The notes under the pieces were generated by a model. It did no database searches, was not told the DNA's origin, and saw only the letters and a program-made list of their open reading frames with translations. Both the position numbers and the translations under genes were made by a program. Of a stretch of DNA of 64,000 bases, positions 37,620-49,040 are shown piece by piece. The stretch comes from Bryum argenteum (lineage: Eukaryota > Streptophyta > Bryopsida > Bryales > Bryaceae). How positions within the stretch are numbered: position 1 is the first letter of the stretch; each line of letters starts with the position of its first letter. The DNA lies in assembly GCA_037043015.1 (NCBI GenBank), contig CM073321.1, forward strand, positions 12,408,001-12,472,000. The letters run 5' to 3'.

Positions 37620-38715
37620 GAGAATTTAACTCGACCCGAGTTGAATCTCTAATCTAGTAATTTCTTAATACTTAAAGTAGCATTATAAGTAGCGACGTTT
37701 AACTCATATATCTCCGAATAGGATAAAATTAGGACATATGAACAATTCAACTCGACTCGAGTTGAATTAGAGTAGCGCCCTACGTTAGCAACTCTAATAT
37801 TGATTGAACTCGAGTTGAGTTGAAACGGACCGACTATGTAAAGTTGTCCGAGCAATTACAAAAGCAAAATAAAATTTAACTCGAATCGAGTTGAAGTGAT
37901 CTTGCATTATAATAATGTCAATACAGTCGAGTAAGTCTCACATACATATTCAACTCAACTTGAGTCCGAGTAGCGGCATGAGTGACTATCTAGAACAATA
38001 ATTCAACTCGAGTCGAGTTGAAACAGGTTCACAAATTAAAGTTGTAAAAGCAGCATAAAAACAATCATAACATTTAACTCGGCTCGAGTTAAGATGGACA
38101 AGCATATTAATAATATTGATTGACTTCAGTTAGTCTTAGTGGACCAATTCAACTCGAATCGAGTTGAATCAGTTTACCTCCATACGTGAGCAACAATAAT
38201 TATAATTCAACTCGAGTCGAGGTGAAACGGACTATCTAGGTAGAGTGGTTCGAGTAGTTTAAAAAGACCAAAACATTTAACTCGACTCGAGTTAAAGTGA
38301 ATTAGCGTCGTAATAATGTTGATCGAAGGCAATAACTCACAGTAAACATATTCAACTCGATTCGAGTTGAATCAAAGTACCGCTTACGTGAGCAACCATG
38401 AAAAATTTTAACTCGAATTGAGTTGAAAAGGATAGACATTCGTCAGTTGTTCGGGCAGTTCAGAAAGAAACTTAACATTCAACTCGACTCGAGTTGAATA
38501 ACATTCTAGTAACTATAACCTAACAAAGATTCTAATATAGCCTCCGTATGTCAACAATCGAGTTGAAAGTATCTAAGCTCTGTATGTAGAGACCACAAAC
38601 CGCCATGAAGGAAAGATTCAACTCGAGTCGAGTTGAATCCAACTTCCTTGCTAACGATAATCGTAGACTAACAGAGACAAATAGAATGCTATTTCAACTT
38701 GACTCGAGTTGAATA
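37620..38715. repeat. Regularly spaced palindrome array, TCAACTCGANTCGAGTTGA family
   Basis: About sixteen near-perfect palindromes start at roughly 37624, 37744, 37803, 37874, 37949, 37999, 38070, 38145, 38203, 38273, 38347, 38404, 38476, 38555 (half), 38614 and 38691. Apart from one 120-bp gap, start-to-start spacing is 50-79 bp, averaging about 70, and the DNA between is not obviously repeated. The variable positions are mainly the central N and the outer T/A. The array ends about 50 bp before the first coding exon of the ParB-like gene. It could be a promoter-proximal binding array or the subterminal region of a transposon. Confidence 0.95.
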
Positions 38716-40232
38716 CTAAACCTTGCAATACGTATGGATTAATACTCATTTGGCCCCTCTGTCTCATCAGGAGAAACCAATCCAAAGGACAGGCTCTCAG
38801 CATTCTTCAAGCCCTATGTTCCTGAAGGGGACAACGAAGTCGCCGATCCAGATATATTTGGCGACATGTGGGTGCACACAGAGCCTACGGATGTCGAATG
38901 GTGGAGTATGCTCCTCACACCGCACACGGACAAGTTGGCTGTAGTCACCAAGTACAGGGGAGCAGAGTGCAACCTTCCTGTCAATTTGGAGGAGAACATC
39001 ATCGATGTCGTCGTCCACAACACGCACTGGATTTGCGCGACGTGCATCGTCGACGACCCCAATCAAGACACGGCTCTGGACCTGGACTACAACTTCACTT
39101 ACATGATCGATACAACAAAAATCGAATTCGACATTTGGGCTCATGTTGAGAGTATAAGAAATACTCCGGACGAACCCTTGGCGAAAAATGTCGAACAACA
39201 CATTCGCGAGTTTCGATTCACAACCGAACTCGGTAACCAGCAGCCACCAAGTATTCTCGCCCCTCGTCTCCGATCACTTATCACTGCCATGGTGAACTTC
39301 AAGGCAAAGCTGCAACGCAAGAAGATCCAAATGTAGCCCGTTCGTCTGATGCAGGAAGTAAGCATGCATAGCGCCAGCCACGAGTCGATTCTATATCAGA
39401 TTCCTGAGACGACGGGAACAAGAAGGCGCAAGGGGAATCCGTCCCAAACATAGCGGGGGCCGACACTAAAGAAGATCCAATTAGTCACGACAAAGAAGTC
39501 GATCTTGGCCGATCCCACTGAGATTGAACGGGCGAGCTTAGTGTCGGCCTTGACGGAAGTATCCATCGTCAATGTAGAGAAAGTTGTCGATTACAAGGAG
39601 TCCATGAATGCCTTCAAGAACTACTGGGCTCTTTGCCAGGACTCTTACATCTTCGGCTCAGATGTCACTTACGAGATTCCAATCAAGCGTCTCTTTACCC
39701 CCCCCCCCCGCGGAACTGAACATCCGGAACCTTGAGCAGGAAAAAGTAAGGCACACAATGCATTTCATTATTGAGATGTGCGATCAGGAGAAGTAGAACA
39801 CCCTCTGCGTCTTCCTGAAAAATAAGCTCGTAACAGGGTCAACCACTTCATGAATACAAACCACAGGGACCCTTGGGAGGAGATACAAGACGGAGAGTTC
39901 TACATGGTCAATGGACAACATTGCTTCGAGGCCTCCAAGCAGTTGCAAAACAGGCTAGATGTGGATGTGAAGATCAGGGATGCGATTAAGGCCTGGGACT
40001 GCTTCGTTGTATGGAATGAAGATAAGTCCATCATTCAAAGAATCTCCACGTTCTACAACAGGGTCAACCTCTTCATGAATACAAATCCAATGTGGGCGAC
40101 AAACATCATCGGGGCGCGAGAGCTGTGGAATAGCCTCGGTAGACCGCAGAATCCAAAGGAGGCTACTGAGGTTGGCAGGACCGTCACACAGAAGGCTCCA
40201 AGGGCAAGAAACCAGCAAAGGACGCATTCAAC

Positions 40233-40377
40233 GTATGTGCAATTCCAATCAACTCGATTCGAGTTGAATAGTGTCCTACACTACTTAAGATGATATTTTG
40301 GTTCCATTCCTGCTGTAACCTATTTCAACTCGACTCGAGTTAAATATCTAACTCAATATCGTACTCGTTTGATACAG
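40233..40377 (+). other. Probable intron carrying two palindromes
   Basis: GTATGTGC at 40233 and an acceptor GATACAG ending at 40377 interrupt the coding frame. Two copies of the AACTCGANTCGAGTT palindrome lie inside (40247 and 40324). Phase across the junction is not perfect, perhaps because of decay. Confidence 0.55.
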
Positions 40378-41737
40378 GAGTTCATGGAAGCTCTCAGGCT
40401 TAGATTTGCTCTCATTGACATGAAGGGCGCCTAGAAAGCAGTGACAGCAAGCAACGCAGCCAGAGAAAAGCTCAACATCCAGAATGAGCTTAAAATCATT
40501 TGTGCTCCAAATGATGTCTACAAGGTCTGGCTTGAGCTTATCTCATCCGCATCCCAAGGGGAGCTCATCGACCCCGACACAGGAAGGAAGATGAAGGAGT
40601 TGGGAAAGTCGAAGCCTGAACGTGGACACATCACCAGGGAGTTCTTCAAATGGATCGGCAACATAAGCTACCCACAGCTCAAGCGATTAGCCGAGCATAT
40701 GGTGAACAGACCAAACCCAAAACGGCGATACACATATCCCAAAGTCACATTGAAGCAGATGAAAGGTGTGTTTGTAGATTGCTACAGCTCTTACGACTGG
40801 CTGCAGCGCTGCAAGAGGAAGACCATCGTAAAGCGCGTGATTCACAGCATGCGCCCTGACTTAATGCTGTTCAGCACAAGTGGGGACTTCAGGAAGGAGA
40901 GCTGGAAGAAATTCAAGACCAATTTCAAGATAGCGCCAGCTACACTGAACGTTCTGATCACAAATCCCGGGGAGTCCTTCTTTACGTTGGCGAAATTCCC
41001 CAGCAATAAGAACAAGTCCGTGGAGCAACTCTCGCCGTATGCAGCAAAGTTCTTCAGAGTCTTCCTCGCCAACAAGGGGAAGTTTCAGGTTCCAAGAGGC
41101 GAGACAAACTTCAAGGCCTACAGCCTAGAGGACGATGTTCTGGGGGAATGGCACAATGACACTTGGAACGAATTATCTTCTTAGAGAATCAAGGTCCGAA
41201 TAATGGACTTCCGTAATCTCCCCGGAGCACAGGAGGTATCAGCTTCATCGAGCTCGTCAACAAGCTCGTACTTTTGCAACGTCCTCCAAGTCCTTAAGTC
41301 TATCACAGACCCGGTGGTAACTGAAATCTTTGTTTGGGTTTGGATCTGCGGATGTAGGGATGCTGAGGCAAAGATCAAGAATCACCTCGATAGTTGCAAG
41401 TTCGGAAACAACTACAAGATAGAGTATGCCGAATATGTTCCGGCTCCACATGAGCAACTCGAGGACCAAACCCTGTCGACCAAGAAGGCCAAGGATCATG
41501 TCCGAATCCTCTTCTTGTTTCAAAAATTGCAGAAGCTGAAGATTTTAAACCTCCCGAAGTTCTTCCCGGCCCCCGACACTCCACAATTCAACATCTGCGG
41601 GAGATACAACAAACTCGAGTACCTTTAATACGGTATTGAGGATGGAGTTCTACCTGAAGCTACTTGATCTCTTCTGCAAGGAAGGGGATGCGATCCTCAG
41701 TGTTTTTGGAGGCGGGAAGCTCTACTGTGCGGCCTCG

Positions 41738-42145
41738 GTAAGGACATCCAATATATCAACTCGATTCGAGTTGAATAGTTCGTCATGACTCTGTTGCTTT
41801 CTAAGCTCGTTGTAATTAACTGGAATCGAGTTCAGTGTCCACTTCAGTGTCCAGGGATCATTTCACACTAACTTGGATTCTATTCAACTCGACTCGAGTT
41901 GAATGGATTATTAAGTGTGCTACAAAACCATGTTATCTCATGCGTTCTTAAGTTTAACTTGACTCGAGTTGAATGTATTAATTGGTGGCGCTTAGAGTTC
42001 ATATTTGGTATTCAACTCGAGTCGAGATGAATGCGCACAACAGAGTAGTATTGTAGTGCTTTCACACGCCAGCTTCATTTCAACTCGATTCGAGTTAAAC
42101 GTACAAATCATTGATGTTGTCATCTCCTGCTATGTCCACTCGTAG
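41738..42145 (+). other. Probable intron carrying five or six palindromes
   Basis: Donor G|GTAAGG at 41738 and acceptor CTCGTAG at 42145. The palindrome motif occurs at about 41757, 41884, 41953, 42010 and 42079, with a degenerate copy near 41818. Spacing is again about 57-70 bp where copies are adjacent. Coding similarity to copy B resumes on either side. Confidence 0.6.
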
Positions 42146-43124
42146 ATGTGTTTGCTGATGAATTACACGATCAGCTCCAGCGACGAGCACGACGAAGTCG
42201 TCAAACTTTCGATGGAGGTCTTCAACTTGGATCGTTGAGATTTTGAAGGTGGGTACCGGATTGGTGAGGCTTCTGGATCCAGGGAGAGACTGGAACCACC
42301 ACCACTCCCCATGAAGGCTGAGAAGGGGAAGGCAAAGAGGAAAGGCAGGGCAGTTGAGTTACCACTTGACGTGAATGACCCAAGACCGATAGTAATCGGG
42401 TCAAGTGACGACGATGACGATCCTAACCAAGATGTTGAGGCCTACGGATCTTAACTCCCGATAACGCCCCAAATTAGACGAGGCTCATCTTCTCATCTTC
42501 CTCATCCCCAGGAACAAGGCTTCTCGGACAGCTCTCTTCCGGCTTCCACGCCATCTCCTCAGAAGAGGAGAAGGGAGTCACTATCCGTTGACGCTCTAAT
42601 GGAAAGGCTCGTCAGAATGGAGGAGGAGGCGCAGGCGCGACAAAGGGCCGAAGTTGAAGCAATGCTTGCTCGAGAGCGCGAGGAACGCAGACTCCAGAGA
42701 CTGGAGGATGAGCAACGATGGAGCGTAATGATGCATGAGGTCTTCGCGAGAATACCTGGGGTAGTAGTCCAAGCAACTTCGCACCTCAAGGCAAAGCCGC
42801 TCCACTCGCTCGATCTAAGTCATAGTGAACCTCTGCTTCTGACCCACAAAGCTACTCAGTCTTCCGATAGCGGTGCAGCTCGACATGCATCTCCTCGACG
42901 TTCCCTCCAAGGCACGCCTTTTCAGTCGATTGCAGCTCCCCACCTGCGGGCAACATCGATCAAGTTGTTTCTAGGGATCAAGGCCCATCAAGTAGCTCCA
43001 CACCATCGGACCCAGTCGATCTGGAAAGGAAGACCATGGATGAGGAAGAGCAGATAGGGACACAAGATGAGACTCTCAATCCGAACGTTTTTGAATCAGG
43101 TTGAACTCCACGATCTAGTCTTTC

Positions 43125-43145
43125 ATTTAACTCGACTCGAGTTGA
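43125..43145. repeat. Single palindrome between the two module genes
   Basis: TTTAACTCGACTCGAGTTGA occurs in the gap between the coiled-coil end of the ParB-like gene and the first HAD-gene exon. Confidence 0.9.
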
Positions 43146-43276
43146 ACTTCTCCTTCGATTGATGGAAGATTGCCTGTAGAAGCCTTCGAGAGTTGTTGTT
43201 AGCCTAGTATATATATCCCCCTAGGACAGTTTTGTTAGATTGGAATTGGTGTTCATCGTGTAAATACTTTTTGTAA

Positions 43277-45773
43277 ATGTCGCTCATTTTTGAACGCAGA
43301 GTTTGGAATACAATCATATTTTCTTACACATTTTCTCCCTCTGATTTCTACGCAGGCTCTATTGATTTGCGAGGTGTTCCGAATGTTTGCCTGTCTCATG
43401 ACGTCCCCCTTGTGGAAGACACTAGTCCTTTGAGTCCGTTTTATGGTGAGCCAAGTAACACGCCGCAAGATGATCACAATGAAGGTCACACTCGGGATTC
43501 AATCCTGCTCTAGGTTCACATTCCTCTTCCATCCTCGACCGCTGTACGAGATTCACAAATAGCTAAAACTCAATCAGAGACGCCGGTAAGCTGCTCCTTT
43601 TCCAAAATCTCATTCAATCCTTTCTTTATTAGTTCGGTGTGATCGCATTGTTTGGATTTGGGATTTCTTAGTGTTATAGAAATGGTCAGTCTTGAAATGT
43701 GGCAGTGCAGTACTTAACTGTATACACATTTTTCTGCCCCCCTTCTGAACAGGAGATGAGTCATTCCCACAATCCGGTAGTTGTAGCCACGGAGGATATC
43801 CCTCGTTCTATTCCTTCAAGGGTGCCATGCAAGTGGCTCAATGTCATCCTGGACTTGAACGGTATCCTCTGTGTCTGCAAGGAGAAGAGATTCATGCCAA
43901 AGGACCAAGTTTACAACATGGTCGCGAGTGCACATTCCTCTGTCCTACCCGCTCCAATTGGTCCCAAGGCTGTTTTCGTCGGCCCTTCTGCCTTGATTTC
44001 CTTCGTGAGTTGACTGAAGTTGCATACGTCTCCGTATGGAGTTCAATGGTTCATGGGACCACGAAGTCCATATGTGACTACTTGTTCCGGGGTGTGCCAT
44101 CCCCGTGCCTTGTTTGGGAGCAGAACTCATGTGAGGTTGTCAAGGTTCGTGGACCGCGGAATAAGTTGTCCAACTTCAAGTTGAAGGGGACTAATAAGGA
44201 TCTCTTCCTCAAACCACTGATATGCTTTTCAATGGTCTAAACTCAAAGTCTAGTGAGCATGACACGATCATCATCGACGATAGCCGTGAGAAGCACGTCG
44301 TGAATGAACCAGAGAATGTCGTATTGCCAGTCTCGTGGTCAGAGCATGATGTATCTAACAGATTCTTGGTGGACGAGCTCCTCCCTTGGATTCAACGTCT
44401 ACATCAAAGCCGCGGTCAGGGCTTGTTGTCTTTTTGTAGGGCGTAGAATGCTCTCTGAAGAGCTCGATACATTGGGCGTAGAATGCTCTCTGAAGAGCTC
44501 GATACTTCAAAATACGAAGAGCTTATTAATGGCGTAGAGGCTTCTAGGAAGCTAGTGCTTGATTAGGCTAGTTAACCAAGATTGGTCTCACCACACAAGA
44601 TTCAAATTTGTCATGTATATTGTGTAGATTATAATAAATGATTTCAATATTAATGTCTCCTCTCGGAATGATGTCATTTCAGAGCGGGCTTGTGTCCGAC
44701 CCTTTATTTTATCGTAGTATTTGATGGTGCTAGTTCTCTCAGCATTGATTTAACTCGAGTCGAGTTGATTTGGCTATATCATATTGCATATCATCCTTGT
44801 TGATGATTCCTCTAAAATAAATTCGTATCCAGTTGTCCAATTCCGTCTCGGTTTTGGACAATGATTTTGATTTCCGTTGCGCAGCTTCTGCTGATTCGAT
44901 TTTGGACTACGGACGATACTCAATTTCGCAGAGTGGAATGGGCCACATAATTTACTCAGCAGCTACTGCACAATCAACTATGGACTACTCGACAATGGCA
45001 ATTGATGATGGTGTTGTGGATAGTCCTCCTTTTCGCGGTAAGCAACCACACTCTGCATGTTCTCCTTCCCCGCTGAAGAACCGTACCATAATAGACGAAT
45101 CAAGTCGAGGTGGCGCTCCGCAAAGAAAGCTTTACGATGATTCTGAGTTAGTTGAGGATGCACTTCCGTTACAGGTATGACATACTTGAAGCAGTTCATT
45201 TATGAGTTTTTCTTAGTTTTTAACTTCAATCGTAGTTTGATTTACTTACATTTCTCAATCTCTTTTCATGCACTTAGGCGACAACTGCAGCAGTCGTGCC
45301 CATACCGGTCATTTTTGAGTCCCCGGCTCTTTGTGTATCACCTCATAAGGCATCGTCGCTGAAAATATCTCGTGGTGCGTCGACACATTCTCTCTCTATG
45401 CCTTGTCCATTGAAGTCTTTGGAGTCAGCAGCAGAACTTGGAGACTGCGGGACGGAACTAATGGGGCCACCTATTCCGTCTGTTGCCCACGCTGTTGATA
45501 CCTCGCGTTTGTGCTTCCGTACTATGCGCCCGCCATTACACGAGGGTCACCGCCAAGACTCAGTCACACGATGGATTTCAGTCCAGAGTTAGTTGTCCTC
45601 CAGTTTGCGATGCATTGGAGCAACGGATTTTGAAGCTTCAGCGACGTGAAAATTCAAGTTCGCGTTTGTCACCATACACAGGCTACAGTCGTGGACCAAA
45701 AGTGTGGAAGGCACTAGCTGAAATTCGAAGCCGTTCGCACTTGGTATACGGCAACAGTCTTGATATGATTTAG
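43277..45773 (+). pseudogene. FCP1-like HAD phosphatase gene (copy 2)
   Basis: Exons are about 43353-43584, 43753-44450, 44833-45174 and 45278-45773. The second exon carries the FCP1/SCP-type HAD phosphatase domain: WLNVILDLNGILC (motif I), VSVWSSM (motif II), IIIDDSREKH (motif III) and SWSEHDVSNRFLVDELLPW. These enzymes dephosphorylate Ser/Thr, classically in RNA polymerase II tails. Motif I reads DLNG rather than the usual DxDx[TV], so the general acid Asp is Asn. The third exon has DDGVVDSPPFRGK, probably a disordered linker. Frameshifts near 43980 and 44220, TAG near 43513, and an inserted A at about 45555 (relative to copy 1) inactivate it. An AACTCGAGTCGAGTT palindrome lies between exons (44750). 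It directly follows the methyltransferase-like gene, as in copy B. Confidence 0.7.
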
Positions 45774-46119
45774 AGTATATTGATCGGTATGGTTCTCCAT
45801 GGATAGCCCACATTCAACACCATACTGTATTGTTCTATTGGTATAGAAATATCGTATTTACCATCGTACATTCGGATCATTCATATGTAACTAGAGCTCA
45901 CATATATATATGGATGAGCATATTTCCTTTGACGTGGTCAATTCGTGTATACAATGTCTATAAATAAACATACATTCATGTATATTCCAGTCTGGCATAC
46001 AATTATTCATCCATCTATATCTACTTTATACCTTTTTTTACAGACTATTTGTATTTTTATCATTTTTTCTGGGCCTCAACAATACTCTCATTATTGAGGG
46101 ATACTCTCAAAATAATGAA
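44255..46119 (+). repeat. 1.86-kb segmental duplication, copy 2
   Basis: Direct duplicate of 34786-36627, offset about 9.47-9.49 kb. It includes a local 34-bp tandem duplication (GCGTAGAATGCTCTCTGAAG at 44441 and 44476) absent from copy 1. Copy 2 is continuous with an upstream HAD exon, so it is probably the source arrangement. Confidence 0.95.
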
Positions 46120-47235
46120 TTTAATGTTCAAAGAATGAATAGGCATTCTAAACTTAAATAAAATATTTCAAAAGCATTTGAATACCAAATTTTAATAAAA
46201 CATTGTAGTAAAAAATAAAAGAAATTGCGAAGGAAAAGTAAACGAAGTATTTTTCAAAATAAAAATTCAATAAATTGACATGGCCATTTTATGCAAATGA
46301 GCATGGTCATGTGCATGGCCGTGTACATGGGCATGGCCATCCGCATGACCATGCTCATGTGTAGTAATGATCAGGGTTGTCTTTTGTAACACAGTCGAAC
46401 GTTAGACGGACAAGACATTTCAAACAGACACACAGCCTCAGAATGTCCAAAAGAATCTACAGAATCTTTTCCTTCGGAAAAATTACCCTTGATTTACCCT
46501 GTCGACGTTGCATCCTGCATGGTTGCCCAATCGAGTGTACAACTTAGCAATACGATGACGCTATTTGAGCGACTACGCCACGTAGGACTGGAACTCGTCC
46601 TGGACCGGCAGTCGCCTCGTCCACTGCGATTGTGGGCAATCGACTGTCGCCCTTATTTGACCAACTGCCGCCATTAGGCGACCGGCGGTCTCCTTGGACC
46701 GACGGTTGCCCTAGACCTACGAACGCCCTAAACTGGCAGTCGGCCTAGATCCGCGGTCGCCTAGGATTGTCTTAGATTGGCGGCTGCCCCCGATTAGAAT
46801 AATTCATTTTGCTTTCCAACATTACGCAAAAATTCTTCCGTTCACGTTATCCAAAGGAAAAACTCAAGCATTAAGATGAAACAAATTACAACAATCCACA
46901 AATCCCCTGAAGACAAGGCTAACATCAACCATGAGATCTTAAACTTGTGGAACAAATAATGTGGTGACATACATGTGTGACTAGTGTGAAAAACGAACAT
47001 AATCAAAAGAGTTGCAAAATTCATGAAAACTGGAACAATATGTCAAAAAGTGGATTGTATGTATTGCAAGTATAGTTTGTGAATTACATGGCTGAATCAG
47101 CACTCATTGATGTGAGATGATCATCACTAGGAGCCTATAACTTGCATGAAGAAATACTGATATTGTATACTAATTACGGTCCTCTCTAAATACACACTGT
47201 GGTGGAAGCATATAATATGGTTTTGCCGTCAAGCG
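46120..47235. other. Gene-free stretch with CATGGCC and CCGGTCGCC clusters
   Basis: At 46278-46360 CATGGCC/GGCCATG words alternate in both orientations. At about 46590-46790 variants of GACCGCCGGTCGCC and its complement recur (clear copy GGCGACCGGCGGTC at 46677). No coding frame is recognised. Confidence 0.6.
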
Positions 47236-48642
47236 GTTCACCACTACCGCATAGGTCATTCTCTTGTCCGGTTCATCCGTGGTCAGTGATAACACTTTTG
47301 ATAGGAATTATTCTCGCACCGCCAAATGTGAGAATGGCTCTTTGTCGAATTCGTTCTCTACATTAATCAGGTGGATGAGCTTCCCAACTCCATACGAATC
47401 TGATGCAACTATAGTTGGATGTCGGAGTTCCTGGATGTGCAAATTTGTATGAGAATTTTCTGGTCCAAAAGTATAAAATATCTCGGGCGCCACCTACCAT
47501 CGAAGTTTTACCTCCATTTCCATTTTCTCTTTTAACTGGTATCCATAACGTGAAGGTTGTTGTTCTACTATACGAGATGCCATCCCCTAGTCACACACTC
47601 CAATACAAATCTTGTCAGTTGGGACCTCTGGGAAATGCAATAGAATGTTTGAGGAGGATAGGTCGTTGTGGAGTACGCCAGCCTTATGGACCAGATTCAT
47701 GATGTACACTAAAACCCAAGCTAGCTTCATCTAATGACAACAGAAAAGGCTAATTCTGTCAGCCTCTTCTTTAGTGAGACTTGGAACGTCCTTTATTTTC
47801 TACCAAAGAAGTTGTTTGTCGCCGACCTTCTCATCTAACTTCAGCATTTGGTGTAGTGATCCTCCATTCCATCAATATGTGTAAGCCTCGAGTGTTGTTG
47901 TATGCAACGCCTAAAACTTGATAATACCTAGATGATTGAAAGGACATATAAGAGCTTCTTCTGAAGTCTCTACTCTTCTCTTGTGCATAATCAAATCTTT
48001 GGAAACTTTTGCAGCAAAAGGGATCTAATTTGGAACATGGTCTACTCCAACAATCTGCACCTTCCGCACCAATCCATGGCCTCCTTGCATATCGCGGGCC
48101 GATAGAGCTTCTATCGTAGCGTCTTGAGGAATCTACACCACTCTTGACCCGGTGTCTTGTTCAAATGTGGTCAGCAAATCGTCTTTTTGCCATGCCATCC
48201 CTCGGCTTTTATGTTTGCCAAGCTTTGTGATTGAGCGTTGCCACCAATCTATCTTGTGTTTAAATTTCTTCTCCTCTTTAGTTAGAGGCCTTTGTCCAAA
48301 TCGCCTCTTCCACAACTCTTTCACATTGAAGCTGCATTGTTGAATTGTATTGGCTAGCCAAGTTGGGTATTGCGAGTGATAATCAACATCTTTGAATTCT
48401 TCCGATTCCGCCATGGCCTTAATAATTATTGGCTCCAGTTTATCCTTTAGTCTCTGTCCACCCTTGTTAACATTCCTCAAGTAGTTGTGCTCCAGGAATT
48501 GAGCGTCCGTTTCCTCATACCAATTCAAACACGCTTTTTCTGCATACCGACTATACTCTGATGGTGGTAATTCCGAATCTGCTTCTTTTTGGTTTCTCTT
48601 CTTCTTCCTCTTCTGGCCTGCGCTTCTAGTAAGTTCCTGCAT
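47236..48642 (-). pseudogene. Protein-kinase-like pseudogene with an unrecognised N-terminal domain
   Basis: One uninterrupted minus-strand frame reads through an N-terminal basic/helical domain (48642-48133; WKRRFGQRPLTKEEKKFKHK) into a protein-kinase-like domain. The subdomains are in order: glycine loop QGGHGLVRKVQ, FAAKVSKD (VAIK Lys), FNHLGIIKF, WNGGSLHQML (hinge), catalytic loop VLHNDLSSSNILL, VCD-G (DFG position), VAPEIFY (APE), SDSYGVGKL and DKRMTYAVVVNRL (subdomain XI). Nine in-frame stops and no frameshift lie in the frame (48133, 48025, 47911, 47872, 47800, 47731, 47587, 47494, 47308): seven TAG, one TGA, one TAA. The RD-type HRD is HND. This looks like a kinase gene carried by a transposon and silenced by transitions. 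It is divergently arranged to the gene at 49180, with a motif cluster between them. Confidence 0.75.
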
Positions 48643-48884
48643 AGCAATGTTCGTAGCAAATGATACAGGGGCATCAAGATCCTATGTTGGCACTCTCTCT
48701 TGGTTCTTTTTGGATCTACTCATCATTGAAACTTGTTGTGAAAGACGACAGAAAATCAGGGTGCTGCTATCAACGTGCACCAAACCCCAAAACCCCTCTA
48801 ACCTGGTAGTGCGCGTTTCTTTGAGTTAAGATTGAGGGCGAAGGAGGGAGTGGTTGGGCGAAAAGTAATTTACAAACTGCCGGT

Positions 48885-49040
48885 TGAGGATTATATATCC
48901 CTATAGACCGCCGGTCGCCCCACATTCAACACTCACGACCCCTGGACCAGCGGTTGCCCATGCAACGTTGTAGCGGTATCTAGACCGCCGGTCGCTTTAT
49001 TGCTGTGGCAGCGGTCGCCCAATGCGAGGTTGCCCTACAT
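48885..49040. repeat. CCGGTCGCC motif cluster between divergent genes
   Basis: GACCGCCGGTCGCC occurs at 48905, nearly perfectly again at 48992 (GACCGCCGGTCGCT), with weaker forms (GACCAGCGGTTGCCC, GGCAGCGGTCGCCC) around them. It lies in the likely shared promoter region of the kinase-like and 49180 genes. Confidence 0.75.

Larger units (their letters stand above)
38767..43057 (+). pseudogene. ParB-like / amino-methyltransferase-like transposon protein (copy A)
   Basis: A coding frame starting after an acceptor (TCATCAG) at 38767 runs through an unrecognised N-terminal domain (to about 39336). A ParB-like region follows: EIPIKRLF then, after a C10 run at about 39700 that shifts frame, LNIRNLEQEKV and DGEFYMVNGQHCFEASKQL (GQH resembles the ParB GxHR box). 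After an intron a helical stretch precedes a methyltransferase-like part: VWVWICGC, then EFYLKLLDLFCKEGDAILSV with FGGGKLYCAA. This recalls motif I of beta-class DNA N4/N6-aminomethyltransferases, but the usual Asp is Ser. After a second intron come an acidic patch (SSDDDDDPNQD) and a coiled coil (about 42560-42740). A catalytic DPPY-type motif is not seen. In-frame stops at about 39334, 39442, 39796, 40432, 41182, 42236 and 42452 are mostly TAG. ParB and methyltransferase domains occur together in phages; here I infer this from motifs only. Confidence 0.45.

Noticed and set aside
37620-38715. CRISPR array
   Set aside because: Repeats are 19-21-bp palindromes with variable spacing, no cas genes, and the locus is intron-bearing eukaryotic DNA; copies also lie in introns.
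38767-43057. Bacterial or phage contamination because of the ParB/methyltransferase resemblance
   Set aside because: The frames are interrupted by gt...ag introns, are flanked by plant-type transposons, and have a diverged copy in the same contig.
46278-46360. Specific regulatory element in the CATGGCC cluster
   Set aside because: Looks like low-complexity expansion of CATGG/CCATG words; nothing ties it to a gene.
47236-48135. Kinase-like frame as a functional gene with reassigned TAG codons
   Set aside because: TGA and TAA are also present in the frame, and neighbouring genes use TAG as a disruption in the same way; decay is simpler.
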